Below, piece by piece: positions 62,312 to 64,000 of a stretch of DNA of 64,000 nucleotides. A program made the position numbers and the translations under genes. Position 1 is the first letter of the stretch; every line of letters begins with the position of its first letter. The notes beneath the pieces are model-generated. The model ran no database searches. It worked only from the letters and a program-made list of their open reading frames with translations, and was not told the origin of the DNA. The stretch comes from Scytonema sp. UIC 10036 (GTDB lineage: Bacteria > Cyanobacteriota > Cyanobacteriia > Cyanobacteriales > Nostocaceae), in the NCBI RefSeq assembly GCF_009725235.1, contig NZ_WJFC01000057.1:3004-67003 (forward strand). The letters run 5' to 3'.

Positions 62312-63601
62312 ATGGTTTCCTCTTGCGAGATCCCGTTGGTGGCTCCAACCCCCGCGCATATTTGTCCGTTCGATCAAGCCTGTAGCTATCTAGAACAGGC
62401 TGCAAAAGAATTGAATTTGGATCGGGGTTTGTTGGAACTTCTGAGACACCCACGCAAAGTCATCACAGTTTCTATTCCCGTCAAGAGGGATAATGGAGAG
62501 ATTGAAGTTCTTGCTGGACATAGGGTACAACACTGCGATATTTTAGGTCCTTACAAAGGCGGTACGCGTTACCATCCGGCTGTTACATTACAAGAAGTGT
62601 CAGCACTTGCGATGCTCATGACTTGGAAATGTGCGCTCGTTGGTTTGCCTTATGGAGGTGCAAAAGGAGGTATTGCGATCGATCCAAAACTCTATAGTGT
62701 TGGAGAACTTGAAAGAATTACCCGACGTTACACAACGGAGTTAATTAAAGATATCGGTCCATCAGAAGACATTCCCGCACCAGATATGGGAACCTCTGCT
62801 CGTGAGATGGCATGGATGATGGACACTTACTCAATGAATGTAGGTCATGCCGTACCGGGAGTTGTCACTGGGAAACCTATTTCCATAGGTGGTTCGAGAG
62901 GAAGGGAAATGGCAACCGGACGCGGTACGACGATTGTTGTACGTGAAGCGCTAGCAGATATGGGTAAGTCGTTAGCAGGAGCGCGAATAGCAATTCAAGG
63001 TTTTGGAAATGTAGGTGCTGCGGCAGCTTTATTGATGCACCAAGCAGGAGCAAAGATTATTGCTGTTTCTAATGCTTCTGGAGGAGTTTATTCAGATATC
63101 GGGCTGGATATCCCTGCTTTAAAAGACTATGCAACACAAAACCACAAGAGCCTTGTTGGGTACCCAGATGCAGTGCCAATTAGTAATGCTGAGCTATTGA
63201 CTTTGCCCTGTGATGTGTTGGTTCCGGCGGCGTTAGAGAATCAAATCACAGGGAAAAACGCTCATCAGGTAGAAGCAAAGATTGTGGCAGAAGCAGCTAA
63301 TGGTCCTGTGACTCTTGAAGGAAATGAAATTTTGGAAGCAAAGGGGATCGTGGTGCTACCAGATATTTTGGCAAACGCTGGTGGTGTTGTGGTGAGTTAT
63401 CTGGAGTGGGTGCAAGGTCTTTCTTATGTATTTTGGGATGAAGAGCGTGTCAATAAGGAACTGGAATTGCTGATGGTGCAGGCATACCGTCAAGTCATGC
63501 AACAATCTCAACAACGTCACATACCTCTGCGGTTGGCAGCATATACTTTGGGTGTTGGTCGCGTTGCTCAAGCACTTCACGACCGGGGTCTTTATCCTTA
63601 G
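62312..63601 (+). CDS. gdhA: NAD(P)-dependent glutamate dehydrogenase
   Basis: 429 aa. It interconverts glutamate and 2-oxoglutarate plus ammonium. The catalytic lysine motif is L-P-Y-G-G-A-K-G-G-I, preceded by K-G-G-T-R-Y-H-P. The region D-I-P-A-P-D-M-G-T and the Rossmann motif I-Q-G-F-G-N-V-G-A-A are in place. N-A-G-G-V-V-V-S-Y-L-E-W-V-Q and the C-terminal R-V-A-Q-A-L are family marks too. The start has AAGGAG at good spacing. In cyanobacteria this gene is secondary to the GS-GOGAT route. Confidence 0.95.
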   Translation: MVSSCEIPLVAPTPAHICPFDQACSYLEQAAKELNLDRGLLELLRHPRKVITVSIPVKRDNGEIEVLAGHRVQHCDILGPYKGGTRYHPAVTLQEVSALAMLMTWKCALVGLPYGGAKGGIAIDPKLYSVGELERITRRYTTELIKDIGPSEDIPAPDMGTSAREMAWMMDTYSMNVGHAVPGVVTGKPISIGGSRGREMATGRGTTIVVREALADMGKSLAGARIAIQGFGNVGAAAALLMHQAGAKIIAVSNASGGVYSDIGLDIPALKDYATQNHKSLVGYPDAVPISNAELLTLPCDVLVPAALENQITGKNAHQVEAKIVAEAANGPVTLEGNEILEAKGIVVLPDILANAGGVVVSYLEWVQGLSYVFWDEERVNKELELLMVQAYRQVMQQSQQRHIPLRLAAYTLGVGRVAQALHDRGLYP

Positions 63602-63680
63602 AAATTTCCAAGAAGTAAATTCTGCATCTTGTGGTGCGGAGAGCAGTGCTGTACGGTGAGTCTAGTCACAAGTTAGAATT

Positions 63681-64000
63681 ACCCCCCTTAATCCCCCCTT
63701 ATAAAGGGGGGAAATTGATTGGCTTATTTACCCCCCTTAATCCCCCCTTATAAAGGGGGGAAATTGATTGGCTTATTTACCCCCCTTAATCCCCCCTTAT
63801 AAAGGGGGGAAATTGATTGGCTTATTTACCCCCCTTAATCCCCCCTTATAAAGGGGGGAAATTGATTGGCTTATTTACCCCCCTTAATCCCCCCTTATAA
63901 AGGGGGGAAATTGATTGGCTTATTTACCCCCCTTAATCCCCCCTTATAAAGGGGGGAAATTGATTGGCTTATTTACCCCCCTTAATCCCCCCTTATAAAG
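63681..64000. repeat. 49-bp tandem array, at least 6.5 copies (continues beyond window)
   Basis: Identical units start at 63681, 63730, 63779, 63828, 63877, 63926 and 63975. Each has a palindrome, cccccc ... gggggg, around ttat and a linker aaattgattggcttatt. The window ends inside copy seven. There is no unique spacer, so it is not a CRISPR array. Confidence 0.95.

Noticed and set aside
63681..64000. CRISPR array
   Set aside because: The units are contiguous and identical, without unique spacers or cas genes.

Overview
The window looks like chromosomal DNA of a filamentous, probably Nostocales, cyanobacterium. Evidence: many HIP1 sites (GCGATCGC), tandem heptamer repeats of the cyanobacterial STRR type, an MPBQ/MSBQ (tocopherol/plastoquinone) methyltransferase close to Synechocystis Slr0418, a small Hlip-arm-like photosystem II protein, an OprB/SLH porin, and CHAT/filamentous-haemagglutinin genes. 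The genus cannot be fixed from sequence alone. Gene density is moderate, with many dispersed repeats, tandem repeats and gene remnants; no intact transposase was seen.

Layout: 1-3577 holds the 5' part of a large triple-TIR, membrane-anchored WD40 gene. 4.5-6.2 kb holds a phosphofructokinase remnant, a LOTUS-domain fragment and a MazEF-type pair. 6.3-10.7 kb holds an orphan sugar ABC permease, a DUF3891 gene and ppk1. 10.7-24.7 kb is a minus-strand block: REC-histidine kinase, CHASE2 hybrid kinase, DUF928 protein, CHAT-TPR protein and two tandem paralogous filamentous-haemagglutinin (TPS-domain) proteins, with a nuclease-like gene on the plus strand between the two paralogues. 25.1-27.8 kb holds the methyltransferase and the porin.

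28.0-43.2 kb is the most coherent and novel region. It encodes a sugar-porter MFS protein, a CUT2-type ABC transporter (permease, frameshifted ATPase, two paralogous binding proteins), myo-inositol oxygenase, a secreted intradiol dioxygenase, gluconokinase, a LacI-family regulator, uronate isomerase, an SDR-type mannonate oxidoreductase and a LarA-family nickel-pincer epimerase homologue. Palindromic GCACACGTGTGC operators lie upstream of the inositol oxygenase and in the gluconokinase/LacI divergent gap. The genes suggest inositol -> glucuronate -> fructuronate -> mannonate -> gluconate -> 6-phosphogluconate, with the LarA homologue replacing mannonate dehydratase/KDG chemistry. The epimerase step is inference.

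43.2-64 kb is mixed. It includes an orphan DUF433 gene, a truncated TonB receptor, a metal-dependent phosphoesterase, an aspartyl protease, the PSII small protein, an alpha/beta hydrolase, RelE and CobN-like remnants, sodB, purM, a PHP-domain protein and two related VapC modules (one broken by a 1 kb passenger). It continues with a methyltransferase, a NUDIX-GNAT chimeric ORF, a Tat-exported amine oxidase, a MerR regulator with a classical stretched promoter, a class II aldolase, glutamate dehydrogenase, and a 49-bp tandem array running off the end.

A recurring theme is erosion and reshuffling. A MITE sits inside an antitoxin gene with a clean TTA duplication, a dispersed GTAGGTTGGGTT repeat abuts several stop codons, and at least nine genes survive only as fragments.
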